This document shows, in pieces, positions 1 through 7,207 of a DNA stretch of 42,202 nucleotides. Every line of letters starts with the position of its first letter. The stretch's first letter is position 1. The position numbers and the translations under genes were made by a program. The stretch spans positions 1 to 42,202 of the forward strand of contig CAZLDQ010000022.1 in the NCBI GenBank assembly GCA_964558295.1, given 5' to 3'. Below the pieces are notes generated by a model. It searched no databases and was not told the origin of the DNA. It was given only the letters and a program-made list of their open reading frames with translations. This DNA is from JBDKTH01 sp964558295 (GTDB lineage Bacteria; Planctomycetota; Planctomycetia; Pirellulales; Thermoguttaceae).

Positions 1-539
1 CAAGTGTAGGTCGACCCTTCCGAATCGCAGGCTTCGGCCACCGGTTGCGGTTTTCTTACCCGCTCAACCAGATGGGTTTCCCAGAGCGACTTACCGTTGA
101 GATAGACCTCGCCCGTGTGGTGCGGCCGGCCTTTGTCCGTAAACCAGTCGCCGGTGATCAGGTCTTGGTAAGGGTTGTACTTGCCGAAGAACGTGTTGGG
201 CAGGGTCACCTTCCATACGCCATCCCCTTGGGCCGTCCAGCCACGGACCACTTCCGACCCCTTGATTACCACTTGCTCGCCGGGCGCCGCTTGGTAGACG
301 ATCCGTTTTGCCTCCGACTCGCCGCCGCGCGGCGGAGTCACCCGCTCCCGATAAACCCCTTCATGGACCGTAACCACATCGCCAGGCTGGGCGAGCTGAG
401 CGGCCGCCGAGATGGTCCGCAACGGCCGGCTTGCCGAACCGTCGTTCTGGTTGTCTCCCTGCACCGAGACGTGATACTCCCTGGCCAAAGCAAGGCCGGG
501 GATCGCCAGCGTCAGTAGAAGCACGATCATGTTCTTCAT
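1..539 (-). CDS. Secreted right-handed beta-helix protein, N-terminal part (runs off the window)
   Basis: This frame is open from an ATG at 539 to the window edge, giving about 179 residues with no stop. The N-terminus reads MKNMIVLLLTLAIPGLALA, a clear Sec signal peptide with an AxA-like cleavage site. The mature part begins REYHVSVQGDNQNDGSASRP and continues through RTISAAAQLAQPGDVV and VYRERV. That is the usual opening of DUF1565/pectate-lyase-like right-handed beta-helix proteins, which often bind or cleave polysaccharide. A GGAG Shine-Dalgarno lies 8-10 bases before the ATG. The gene follows the glycosyltransferase at 671-1420 on the same strand after a gap of about 130 bp. The enzymatic activity cannot be judged because the C-terminal two thirds are missing. 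Family is fairly sure; function is open. Confidence 0.8.
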   Translation of the reverse strand, partial: MKNMIVLLLTLAIPGLALAREYHVSVQGDNQNDGSASRPLRTISAAAQLAQPGDVVTVHEGVYRERVTPPRGGESEAKRIVYQAAPGEQVVIKGSEVVRGWTAQGDGVWKVTLPNTFFGKYNPYQDLITGDWFTDKGRPHHTGEVYLNGKSLWETHLVERVRKPQPVAEACDSEGSTYT

Positions 540-670
540 CAGCTCAGCCTCCGTTTCAAGCCCCTTTCCCTTCTTTCGTGGCTCCTCAGGTCTGGTAGGT
601 CTTGCCTTCGAGTTTACTCTCCGCGACCCCCACGTAGAATATACCAGAGTTGCGTCCTCTTGGCCTCGGA

Positions 671-1420
671 TCAATCGGAGGTCTCGTCCTGATTCTGGGT
701 CTGTTCTTGCTCCCTTTGAGCAATCGCTTCTGCAGCCAGTCGAGTCCAATCGCAGGTCCAAGCCGGTTGGAGGGGGGCCTCTTGCCGAACGATCACCTCC
801 TCGCCGCGTCGTTCATAGCCTCCTTGCCCCATCGCGGACAAATGCCGGGCCTGGGCATACGTGTGCCAGCGATAGATGAACGAAGGGGGGGCGGCCGGTG
901 CGGCGTGCCGGCAACGGCTCTTGCGCAATCGCTGGCAAAGCCCCTGATCTTGCCCCGATTGCATCGCGGGATAGCCGCCCACCGACAAGAACAGTTCGCG
1001 GGTCAATCCCCAGCAGGCGTGAAACAGATAGCCAATCGGCTTGTATTGCAGCCGGTTCTTCTTGTCTTGCCAGATGGCGTCCGGCTTGCACCAGGGCACG
1101 CCCGTGGCCAGCACCTTGGCGATTTCCTCCAGATGCCAGGGCAGGTAGATATCGTCGTCGTCCCATAGGGCATAGGCTTCGACATCCGCAGAGACAAGGG
1201 CCGCCGTGGTGTTGCGTTTTTCGCCCAGCGTCCGGAACCGCTTGCGCGTGCTCACCAGATGCCATCCGGGCCCCGACTGCTCCTCATATTGTCCGGCGTC
1301 GTCGAGAATGATCAATTCCCGTTTCTCCAGAGGGTAGGTCTGCCGGTTAAAACACTCGATGGCCTCGGCCAGTTGCATTGGCCGATTGTAGGTCGGACAG
1401 AGACAGGCAATCTTCATCAT
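671..1420 (-). CDS. Family 2 glycosyltransferase
   Basis: The 249-residue protein starts MMKIACLCPTYNRP, the classic first strand of a GT-A fold GT2 enzyme. It has IILDDAG near residue 38 and a metal/nucleotide-binding acidic run WDDDDIYLPWH near residue 87, and it ends with a Q/E-rich tail. Such enzymes move a sugar from a nucleotide-sugar donor to an envelope or exported acceptor in the cytoplasm. The frame is open 16 codons further upstream, but GAGGA lies about 5 bases before the tandem ATGs at 1420/1417, so this start is preferred. The gene is divergent from the radical SAM gene and upstream of the beta-helix gene. Donor and acceptor cannot be told from sequence. Confidence 0.82.
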   Translation of the reverse strand: MMKIACLCPTYNRPMQLAEAIECFNRQTYPLEKRELIILDDAGQYEEQSGPGWHLVSTRKRFRTLGEKRNTTAALVSADVEAYALWDDDDIYLPWHLEEIAKVLATGVPWCKPDAIWQDKKNRLQYKPIGYLFHACWGLTRELFLSVGGYPAMQSGQDQGLCQRLRKSRCRHAAPAAPPSFIYRWHTYAQARHLSAMGQGGYERRGEEVIVRQEAPLQPAWTCDWTRLAAEAIAQREQEQTQNQDETSD

Positions 1421-1475
1421 GCGTTCCTCATGGCATCCGATGCATAAACAACAAACAACGTAACACACTGCATCG

Positions 1476-1501
1476 CCGGGTCGGGGCGGACGCCCCGCCG
1501 G
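1476..1501. other. GC-rich hairpin
   Basis: Arms CGGGGC (1482-1487) and GCCCCG (1492-1497) flank a GGAC loop, extended by CCGG on either side with one bulge. It lies 56 bp upstream of the glycosyltransferase start. On the minus strand it would sit in a leader or act as a terminator for the small ORF at 1596-1661. There is no clean T-tract, so the function is uncertain. Confidence 0.35.
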
Positions 1502-1595
1502 TATCGGTCCGTCATCCGCGGCGACAAGGGGGCGGCGGTGGGCGGGCCCGCGACTCGATGCACAGCCACTCCGGCCCGTCGGCGCGAACGGCTTT

Positions 1596-1661
1596 CTATT
1601 GCGAGGCCATTCCGATCAGGTGACACGGCTTGGGCACCGCTCGTATCAACCGTACATTCAT
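1596..1661 (-). CDS. Possible 21-residue peptide ORF with strong ribosome site
   Basis: ATG at 1661 opens a 21-codon frame ending in TAG (1598-1596). It would encode a basic, Pro/Cys-containing peptide beginning MNVRLIRAVPKPCHL. The reason to list it is the run GGGAGGAG placed about 8 bases before the ATG, a near-ideal Shine-Dalgarno. It sits upstream of the glycosyltransferase and back to back with a SPASM radical SAM gene. It could be a leader peptide, a small substrate peptide or chance. No homologue is recognised and no codon-bias test is possible at this length. Confidence 0.25.
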   Translation of the reverse strand: MNVRLIRAVPKPCHLIGMASQ

Positions 1662-1998
1662 CGTCGCCACTCCTCCCTCGATTGTCGTCCTCGGCAATTT
1701 GGCCGCAGGCGGTTTGTGTTCAGCGTGCGGGCAAGCTTGCCTCTTCTCAGATTCGAGTGGAAGAGCCGCTTAGAATGCCCGCAACGTATCCACCATCTTC
1801 CGCATCCTCACGATATCAAGGGCGTCACGGGCATCTCAAGGGAAGGTTTTGGCCACCTCGCCATTCGCCGCTTGCCGCCACCGTGGCACAAAAAGTTGCG
1901 TTGAACCTGTCTCTTTTCCCCCGTAGCATCAACAACATCGCACTTTGGTGAATGACGACTCACGTGCTGGCTTGTGCCTGCCCAAGAAAGGGACGACC

Positions 1999-3246
1999 AT
2001 GGAACTGAAACGTCTGAACTACGTTGACCTTGAAATCACCACGCGATGCAACATGAAGTGCAAGTACTGTTACTTGGGCTCCATGAACGGCATCCCGCGC
2101 GTCGATATGACCGACGAAGTCGTCGACGACGTCCTGACCCTCGCCGGTCGGATTATCGACGCGAAGGAGGGAAAACCGCTCACCTTTCATTTCTATGGCG
2201 GGGAACCATTCGTTGCCTTCGAACGGATGCAATCGATTGTCGAACGGGTTCGCGAACGAAAGCTCAACTGCCGGTTCGGCATTGTGACCAACGGGTGCAG
2301 CGCAACGCCCCAGCAGATCGAGTGGTGCAAGGCCAACGGCCTGACCGCGCAGCGGAGCATCGATGGCTGCGCCGAAGCGATGGCGTTCAACCGTCCGGGA
2401 ATGATCGAAAAATACGAAGCCGAGACGCTCTTATGGAAGGACTACGGCCGCACGCGGCGTTGTACGGTCTCCCCGGAGACCGCCCCGTTGCTGCTCAAAT
2501 CGCTGCGTTACTTCGAACAGCAAGGGTTTGTCAAAGGGGCAGCGTTCATTCCCGACGAGTATTCCGACTGGACCCCGGAGCAGTTGGCGGCCCTCCTGAA
2601 GAGCCTTGAGGAACTCGCCCAGGAGTTCGTCCACGATTTCAAAAAAGGAAAGCCCTTCTGGACCCATTATTTCCAGAAGGCGGCGGTGGGCTTGTTCGAA
2701 CGCAAGACCAGCGTGGCCGGCTGCGGCGCCGGTCGTAGTCTGCTGGGGATCACCTACGACGGCTACGTCGTGCCATGCCATCGCTTCTCCCGCGAAGCCA
2801 AGGAGGGGCCGATGTGCATGGGAACCGTCAAAGAGTGGCTCACCGGCACGCAGCGTGGCTTCGGCGTGGAGTGGACCTCGCGGATGAAGGCCATCCAGGA
2901 AAAGCAGGAACTTCCCCAGTGCGTCGACTGCATCGCACGCACCTCCTGCGTCAAGGGATGTTACCACTGCAACTGGAGCAAGAACCACGACCTGTTCCAG
3001 CCCACCGAGGTCAACTGCGCCGTGAACCGTGAAGTCGCCCGCTTGACGCTGTGGATTGACCACGAATTGCGGCCGTTCGATCCGACGTGGTGGAAACGCA
3101 AGGCGGCCAACAACCAAACCGGCCTGACGAAGCCGGCCGAGCCCAAGCCGCCTCTCCTGCCGACGATTCCCTCGACAGAAGCGGTTGGAAACGCCGGTTC
3201 CATTGACGGTGCCGGGACGCTTCAAGAATCTTTGGGGGCTGGTTGA
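1999..3246 (+). CDS. Radical SAM enzyme with SPASM domain (anSME/peptide-maturase type)
   Basis: The 415-residue protein has the cluster motif CNMKCKYC (Cys 17, 21, 24 from the chosen start) and the SAM-binding FYGGEP about 47 residues later. The C-terminal part fits the SPASM pattern exactly: C-x12-G-x4-C, then C-x2-C-x5-C-x3-C (CVDCIARTSCVKGC), then a last Cys in EVNC. Two auxiliary 4Fe-4S clusters are therefore expected. Relatives include anaerobic sulfatase-maturating enzymes, which make formylglycine, and maturases of ribosomal peptides. Planctomycetes are rich in sulfatases, but none is in this window. The frame is open 18 codons upstream; ATG 1999 is chosen because the conserved fold begins right after it (MELKRLNYVDLEITTRC). 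The Pro-rich tail after about residue 370 is not part of the family core. The substrate is unknown. Confidence 0.85.
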   Translation: MELKRLNYVDLEITTRCNMKCKYCYLGSMNGIPRVDMTDEVVDDVLTLAGRIIDAKEGKPLTFHFYGGEPFVAFERMQSIVERVRERKLNCRFGIVTNGCSATPQQIEWCKANGLTAQRSIDGCAEAMAFNRPGMIEKYEAETLLWKDYGRTRRCTVSPETAPLLLKSLRYFEQQGFVKGAAFIPDEYSDWTPEQLAALLKSLEELAQEFVHDFKKGKPFWTHYFQKAAVGLFERKTSVAGCGAGRSLLGITYDGYVVPCHRFSREAKEGPMCMGTVKEWLTGTQRGFGVEWTSRMKAIQEKQELPQCVDCIARTSCVKGCYHCNWSKNHDLFQPTEVNCAVNREVARLTLWIDHELRPFDPTWWKRKAANNQTGLTKPAEPKPPLLPTIPSTEAVGNAGSIDGAGTLQESLGAG

Positions 3247-3509
3247 TCGGGTTTCGTTGACGGACCGTGTGATTTGTGGACTCGAGCAAGAGGGTAAGCA
3301 TCCATCTTGGTGGATCTCCGGGCCGGTCTGCTGCGGACTGGCACGGAAACGATACCATGCCTTGGGGTTCCTTTTCGGGGTCATCAGGGGGATTGGCACA
3401 CGGTCTTCCCACAGAATACCCGGGAAACGAGGAACGGATGCCGATGGTTCCCGAAAGACGCAGAGAAGCTAGTCGCCTGGGACCACCGGAGATCGAATGT
3501 ACGAACCAC
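3247..3509. other. Spacer after the radical SAM gene
   Basis: No gene, clean hairpin terminator or RNA feature is recognisable. The remaining 490 bp before cphA contain only the transposase relic listed next. Confidence 0.4.
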
Positions 3510-3719
3510 TCAGGCGGCGCGGCGGCGACGCGGGCGACGGAATGTGCGCCAGGCGACCCGCGCGATCTCCCCGCGGCCGTTGCGCCAGCTCAGGTCGCTG
3601 CGGATCGCTTCCTCCTGCTCCGGATGGCGATGGAAGTCAGAACGCGCCAAGGCAAACTCCTTCAAGGCCGTGAACCGGCCCTCGATCGGGTTGAGCCAGG
3701 AGGCATTCTGCACGTAAGT
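3510..3719 (-). pseudogene. IS630-family transposase, 3'-terminal relic
   Basis: The minus-strand translation contains NASWLNPIEGRFTAL, then EFALARSDFHRH, and then AIRSDLSWRNGR. This matches the end of the DDE domain of IS630-type transposases, where NASWLN-IE carries the last catalytic acidic residue and a WRN motif closes the domain. Only about 70 codons remain. The 5' part is missing and the relic abuts the 3' end of cphA, so it cannot be active. No terminal repeats or TA duplication were found. It marks an old insertion at the edge of the nitrogen block. Confidence 0.7.
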
Positions 3720-3738
3720 CGGTAGGGAGTCTCCAGCC

Positions 3739-6390
3739 TTACTTGACGGCAACGCTCGACAGGGAAGGTTCTTTGGGAGTCCGCGGGGCGAGGGTTGCCA
3801 GGTAGCGGCGGAGGAACTGGACGGTCTCGTCGATCGTATCGGCCTGGATCAGGACGAACTCACCCGGCTGGGCACACTTCAGGCCGGCTTCGACGGCGTT
3901 GACCGCACCGTGGATTTCTTGGATTTCGGTGGTACGGGTTCCCCGAGCCAGCCCTTCACGCATCAGCCGCATGATCTCGCCGTCCGCGCGACCGCGCACG
4001 CTGTGGTCCTCGTAGAGGATCACGCGGTCGAAGGCGTTACCCAGCAGTTCGCCGACGCGGATCAAGTCGCAGTCGCGGCGGTCGCCGGCCATCGAATAGA
4101 CGGCCGTGCGGTGTTGGTGCGGGTATTGGCCCATCACGTCGACGAGCGACAGCAGCGACGAAGCGTTGTGGCCGTAGTCGATGATCACCGTAGCGCCGTT
4201 GATGTCCAGGAGGTTGAAACGTCCCGGGGCCATTTCCATGTTGGCAGCGAACGACTCGACGCGCGTGCGGATAATGTCCAACGGGATGCCCAGCGACCAG
4301 ACGGCGGCCACCGCAGCGATTGTGTTTTCCACCTGGAACCGGATCTTGCCGCCATGGGTCAACGGGGCGCGATCCAGGGAAAGAAGGACTTCTTCTTGCG
4401 GCCCATCGGCCAGAATGATCGCGTTGTTGCGCACGAAGACGGCTCGCTTGCCAGCCGCGCGGTGGGCGGCCAGAACGGGGTGATTTTCGTCAATCGCGAA
4501 GAAAACGACCGAACCCGGGCAGTATTCGGCCATGGCGGCCGTGTGGGGGTCGGCCGCGTTGAGCACGGCCGCACCGGACGGCTTGACCACGTCGACGATG
4601 CAGCGTTTCACTTTGGCCAGCATTTCCAAAGTGCCGATGTCGGCCAAGCCGAGATGGTCGCCTTCACCGATGTTGGTCACCACGGCCACGTCGCAGAGGT
4701 CGAAGCCAAGGCCTTCGCGGAGGATGCCGCCGCGAGCCGTTTCAAAGACAGCCATCTCCACGGACGGATTGAGCAAAACGGCCTTCGCACTTTGCGGACC
4801 GCTGCAATCATCGCTGTCGATTCGCCGGTCGTCGATGTAGATCCCGTCGGTACAGGTCATGCCGACCTGCCTGCCGGTCCCCTTGAGGATGTGAGCGATG
4901 AAGCGGGTGGTTGTCGTCTTGCCGTTGGTACCGGTAATCGCCACGATCGGAATCCGGCCGTCGTCGCCTTGGGGGAAAAGCATATTGACGATCGCTTCGC
5001 CGACAGGACGCGGAAGTCCGGCCGAAGGCTGCAAATGCATACGCAGTCCGGGGGCCGCGTTGACTTCGACGATCACTCCGCCTTGCTCTTCGAGCGGCTT
5101 GCTGATGTCCTGGGCGACGATGTCGATTCCGGCAATGTCGAGACCGATGACGCGGGCGGCTTCGATCGCCCGTTCAGCCACCTCGGGATGCACTCGCTCG
5201 GTTACGTCGATCGCCGTTCCGCCGGTGCTGAGATTGGCGTTGCGGCGCACAAGTACGACCGTACCGCTGGACGGGACGGAGTCGGGAGTGAAGCCTTGGT
5301 CCTGGAGTACGCCCAGGGCCACGGCGTCGAGACGAATCTTACTCAGGACGGTGGCGTGATGGTCACTGCGCCGCGGATCCATGTTGACCCGGTCAATCAG
5401 TTCCGCAATCGTGTGGACCCCGTCGCCAACGACCTGGGCCGGTTCGCGCCGTGCGGCGGCCACCAACCGTCCGCCGATCACCAGCAGCCGGTAGTCGTTG
5501 CCTTGGGCACAGCGTTCGACGATCACCATCGAGCTTTCCTGGCGTGCGGCATCGTACGCGGCCATGACCTGCTGGCGAGTCGTCAGGTTCGTGGCCACCC
5601 CGCGGCCCTGGTTGCCGTCTTGGGGTTTGACGACCACGGGCACACCGATCTGCTCGGCGGCCACCCAGGCGTCTTCGGCACTGGTTACGGGCCGGCCAGC
5701 AGGAACCGGGACTCCGACCCCTTGGAGGAACATCCGGGTCAGCTCTTTGTCCTGGGCGATGGCTTCGGCAATCGCGCCGGTGCGGTCGGTTTCGGCGGCC
5801 ATGATCCGCCGTTGCTTGACCCCCTGACCGAACTGGATCAGGCTTTCCGCGTTCATCCGGCGCCAAGGAATTCCCCGAGCCACGGCGGCATCCACGATCG
5901 AGCGGGTGCTCGGACCAAGACAGACTTGGTGGGCATATTCACGGAGCCGTTCAAGTTCGGCGGTGACGTCGAACGGTTCGTCGTTAATCGCCGCCATCAG
6001 CAACCGGTGGGCGGTCGCGAGGCACTCGCGGGCAACGGCCTCGTCCTTGTACTCGATGACGACCTTATAAACGCCCCGTTCTGACATCTCGCGGGCCTTG
6101 CCAAACCCGACGGGGGTCCCGGCGAGCGTTTGCAGTTCCAAGGTAACATGCTCGAGGATGTGCCCCAACCAGGTGCCGTCACGCAACCGCTGGAAGAAAC
6201 CGCCGCGCTCGCCAATCGTGCAGCGATGTTCGATCAACGTCGGCAGCCAACTCATCAGCCGTTCGTTGAAGCCGGGCAAGGTATTCGACGGGTAGTCCTC
6301 AAACCGACCCAAGTCCACCCAAGCTTCCAGCACGGGGAAGTTCGCCCAAAGGTTCGGACCACGGAGCGCCAGGACTTTACGAAATTCCAT
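3739..6390 (-). CDS. cphA: Cyanophycin synthetase
   Basis: This 883-residue protein is full length for CphA1 enzymes (about 870-900), which build the Asp backbone of multi-L-arginyl-poly-L-aspartate and attach Arg side chains, using ATP for both steps. The N-terminal domain has GGFFQRL, GTWLGHILEHVTLELQ and FGKARE. An ATP-grasp domain follows (about 210-480), with VVVKPQDGNQGRGV and VEVNAAPGLRMH. The C-terminal Mur-ligase-like domain (about 485 onward) has the P-loop GTNGKTTTTRF near residue 490 and IIDYGHNASS near 720. All three regions look intact. Cyanophycin is a cytoplasmic nitrogen store. The gene diverges from an ABC exporter/DUF1854 pair and lies 3.8 kb from amtB. No cyanophycinase is in the window. 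A sigma-54-like promoter is seen upstream at 6713-6728. Stop codon region abuts an IS630 relic. Confidence 0.95.
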   Translation of the reverse strand: MEFRKVLALRGPNLWANFPVLEAWVDLGRFEDYPSNTLPGFNERLMSWLPTLIEHRCTIGERGGFFQRLRDGTWLGHILEHVTLELQTLAGTPVGFGKAREMSERGVYKVVIEYKDEAVARECLATAHRLLMAAINDEPFDVTAELERLREYAHQVCLGPSTRSIVDAAVARGIPWRRMNAESLIQFGQGVKQRRIMAAETDRTGAIAEAIAQDKELTRMFLQGVGVPVPAGRPVTSAEDAWVAAEQIGVPVVVKPQDGNQGRGVATNLTTRQQVMAAYDAARQESSMVIVERCAQGNDYRLLVIGGRLVAAARREPAQVVGDGVHTIAELIDRVNMDPRRSDHHATVLSKIRLDAVALGVLQDQGFTPDSVPSSGTVVLVRRNANLSTGGTAIDVTERVHPEVAERAIEAARVIGLDIAGIDIVAQDISKPLEEQGGVIVEVNAAPGLRMHLQPSAGLPRPVGEAIVNMLFPQGDDGRIPIVAITGTNGKTTTTRFIAHILKGTGRQVGMTCTDGIYIDDRRIDSDDCSGPQSAKAVLLNPSVEMAVFETARGGILREGLGFDLCDVAVVTNIGEGDHLGLADIGTLEMLAKVKRCIVDVVKPSGAAVLNAADPHTAAMAEYCPGSVVFFAIDENHPVLAAHRAAGKRAVFVRNNAIILADGPQEEVLLSLDRAPLTHGGKIRFQVENTIAAVAAVWSLGIPLDIIRTRVESFAANMEMAPGRFNLLDINGATVIIDYGHNASSLLSLVDVMGQYPHQHRTAVYSMAGDRRDCDLIRVGELLGNAFDRVILYEDHSVRGRADGEIMRLMREGLARGTRTTEIQEIHGAVNAVEAGLKCAQPGEFVLIQADTIDETVQFLRRYLATLAPRTPKEPSLSSVAVK

Positions 6391-7207
6391 AGTAATTTAA
6401 TCTCTCACAGCACCGAAATGGAAATCTTGCCGAAGGCAGAGAAGGGCGAGAACTTGTGGTCGACGCGCTTGGCTGCAAATATCTGGATCGATATTATCGG
6501 CAAGTGTTGTAACTCGGATCACCTCGCCATAACGGCAAGAATAAGCATTATTGATAGCACCGGGGTATTTTAGAGACGCCGACAAGTGGACTTTTTTTGC
6601 TGATGACGTACATGGATCGCGGAAGTATCAACTGCCAGGTCGCGACACGCTGAAGGGAAGACGATGCGTCGCGAGAAGAGATAACCATTGCCGCCTTCAA
6701 CAATTCCTAGGCAGCAACTCTGGTGCCGATCCGTGACCCGCAGAGCCCTTCGACCAACTGGTGCGAAAATCTAGATCAGGGCGATCACTAATGGATTTGG
6801 ATGCCTCAGGCAAGGAAGAACAGAGAGTCAGGCCAATCATGGTGGTAAGCTGCGCAACGTGCGCGGCCCCTACAATCCTCATTCAAACCATCCTCTGCCG
6901 GAAAAGCAAGAGGGCTTGCAACATTCTTGACGAATTCGCGATATTCTCCCCAATTGGGACAGGGCAGCTGATCCGGCCGGGCTACTCAGAACGGCCAGAA
7001 GCCTTTCTCGTTCTACGTACCCATGCCGATAAAGTTCCCATTAGAAATAGGATAGGTTACAATACGCGAGAATTTTTGGGGGATATCCATATAACCCGAA
7101 AGAGCTGTCCGTGCGAACCTCCCTCCTGACATCTGGCGTCACGGCGAGTCAGGCGGCGGGGAGTTCTCGCTGCCATTTGGGAAAAGGACGACGAATACTA
7201 CAATAGG
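6391..7207. other. 817-bp divergent spacer between cphA and the ABC exporter
   Basis: The spacer is visibly richer in A+T than the flanking genes. The one feature I can support is a -24/-12 promoter match facing cphA (6713-6728). A 122-codon open frame on the plus strand (6761-7129) contains CATCAAPT and several rare-codon stretches but has no ribosome site or recognisable fold, so it is not called. The size suggests a complex control region or a decayed gene. Confidence 0.45.
6713..6728 (-). promoter_or_regulatory. Putative sigma-54 (-24/-12) promoter for cphA
   Basis: Read on the minus strand the site is CGGCAC-CAGAG-TTGCT. The consensus is TGGCAC-N5-TTGCW, so the invariant GG and GC pairs are at the right spacing and only the first T is changed. 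Transcription would start near 6702 and give a leader of about 310 nt before the cphA ATG at 6390. That is long but possible in a spacer with no other gene. A second match at amtB supports it. No enhancer site was identified. Confidence 0.5.

Larger units (their letters stand above)
1421..1998. other. 578-bp divergent spacer between glycosyltransferase and radical SAM genes
   Basis: The spacer separates two divergently transcribed genes. It holds a GC-rich hairpin (CGGGGC/GCCCCG, about 1476-1501), a possible 21-codon minus-strand ORF with a strong ribosome site (1596-1661), and weak promoter-like boxes before the radical SAM gene: TTGAAC at 1901-1906 and TAGCAT at 1924-1929 with a 17-bp spacer. 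Longer open frames here have no recognisable protein features and look fortuitous. Confidence 0.5.

Noticed and set aside
1884..1900. TGGCAC and TTGCG upstream of the radical SAM gene, resembling a sigma-54 promoter
   Set aside because: The spacing is 6 instead of 5 bases, so the GG and GC pairs are out of register; RpoN promoters rarely tolerate this.
3910..6084. 724-codon plus-strand frame opposite cphA
   Set aside because: It is a GC-driven shadow of cphA, with His/Asp-rich text and no domain.
6586..6601. TGGACTTTTTTTGCT on the plus strand, a possible sigma-54 site for the exporter
   Set aside because: The GG to GC distance is one base short, the CAC part is absent, and it is more than 600 bp from the exporter start.
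6761..7129. 122-codon plus-strand frame in the cphA/exporter spacer
   Set aside because: No ribosome site, no recognisable domain and atypical composition; it may be part of a decayed gene but cannot be supported.
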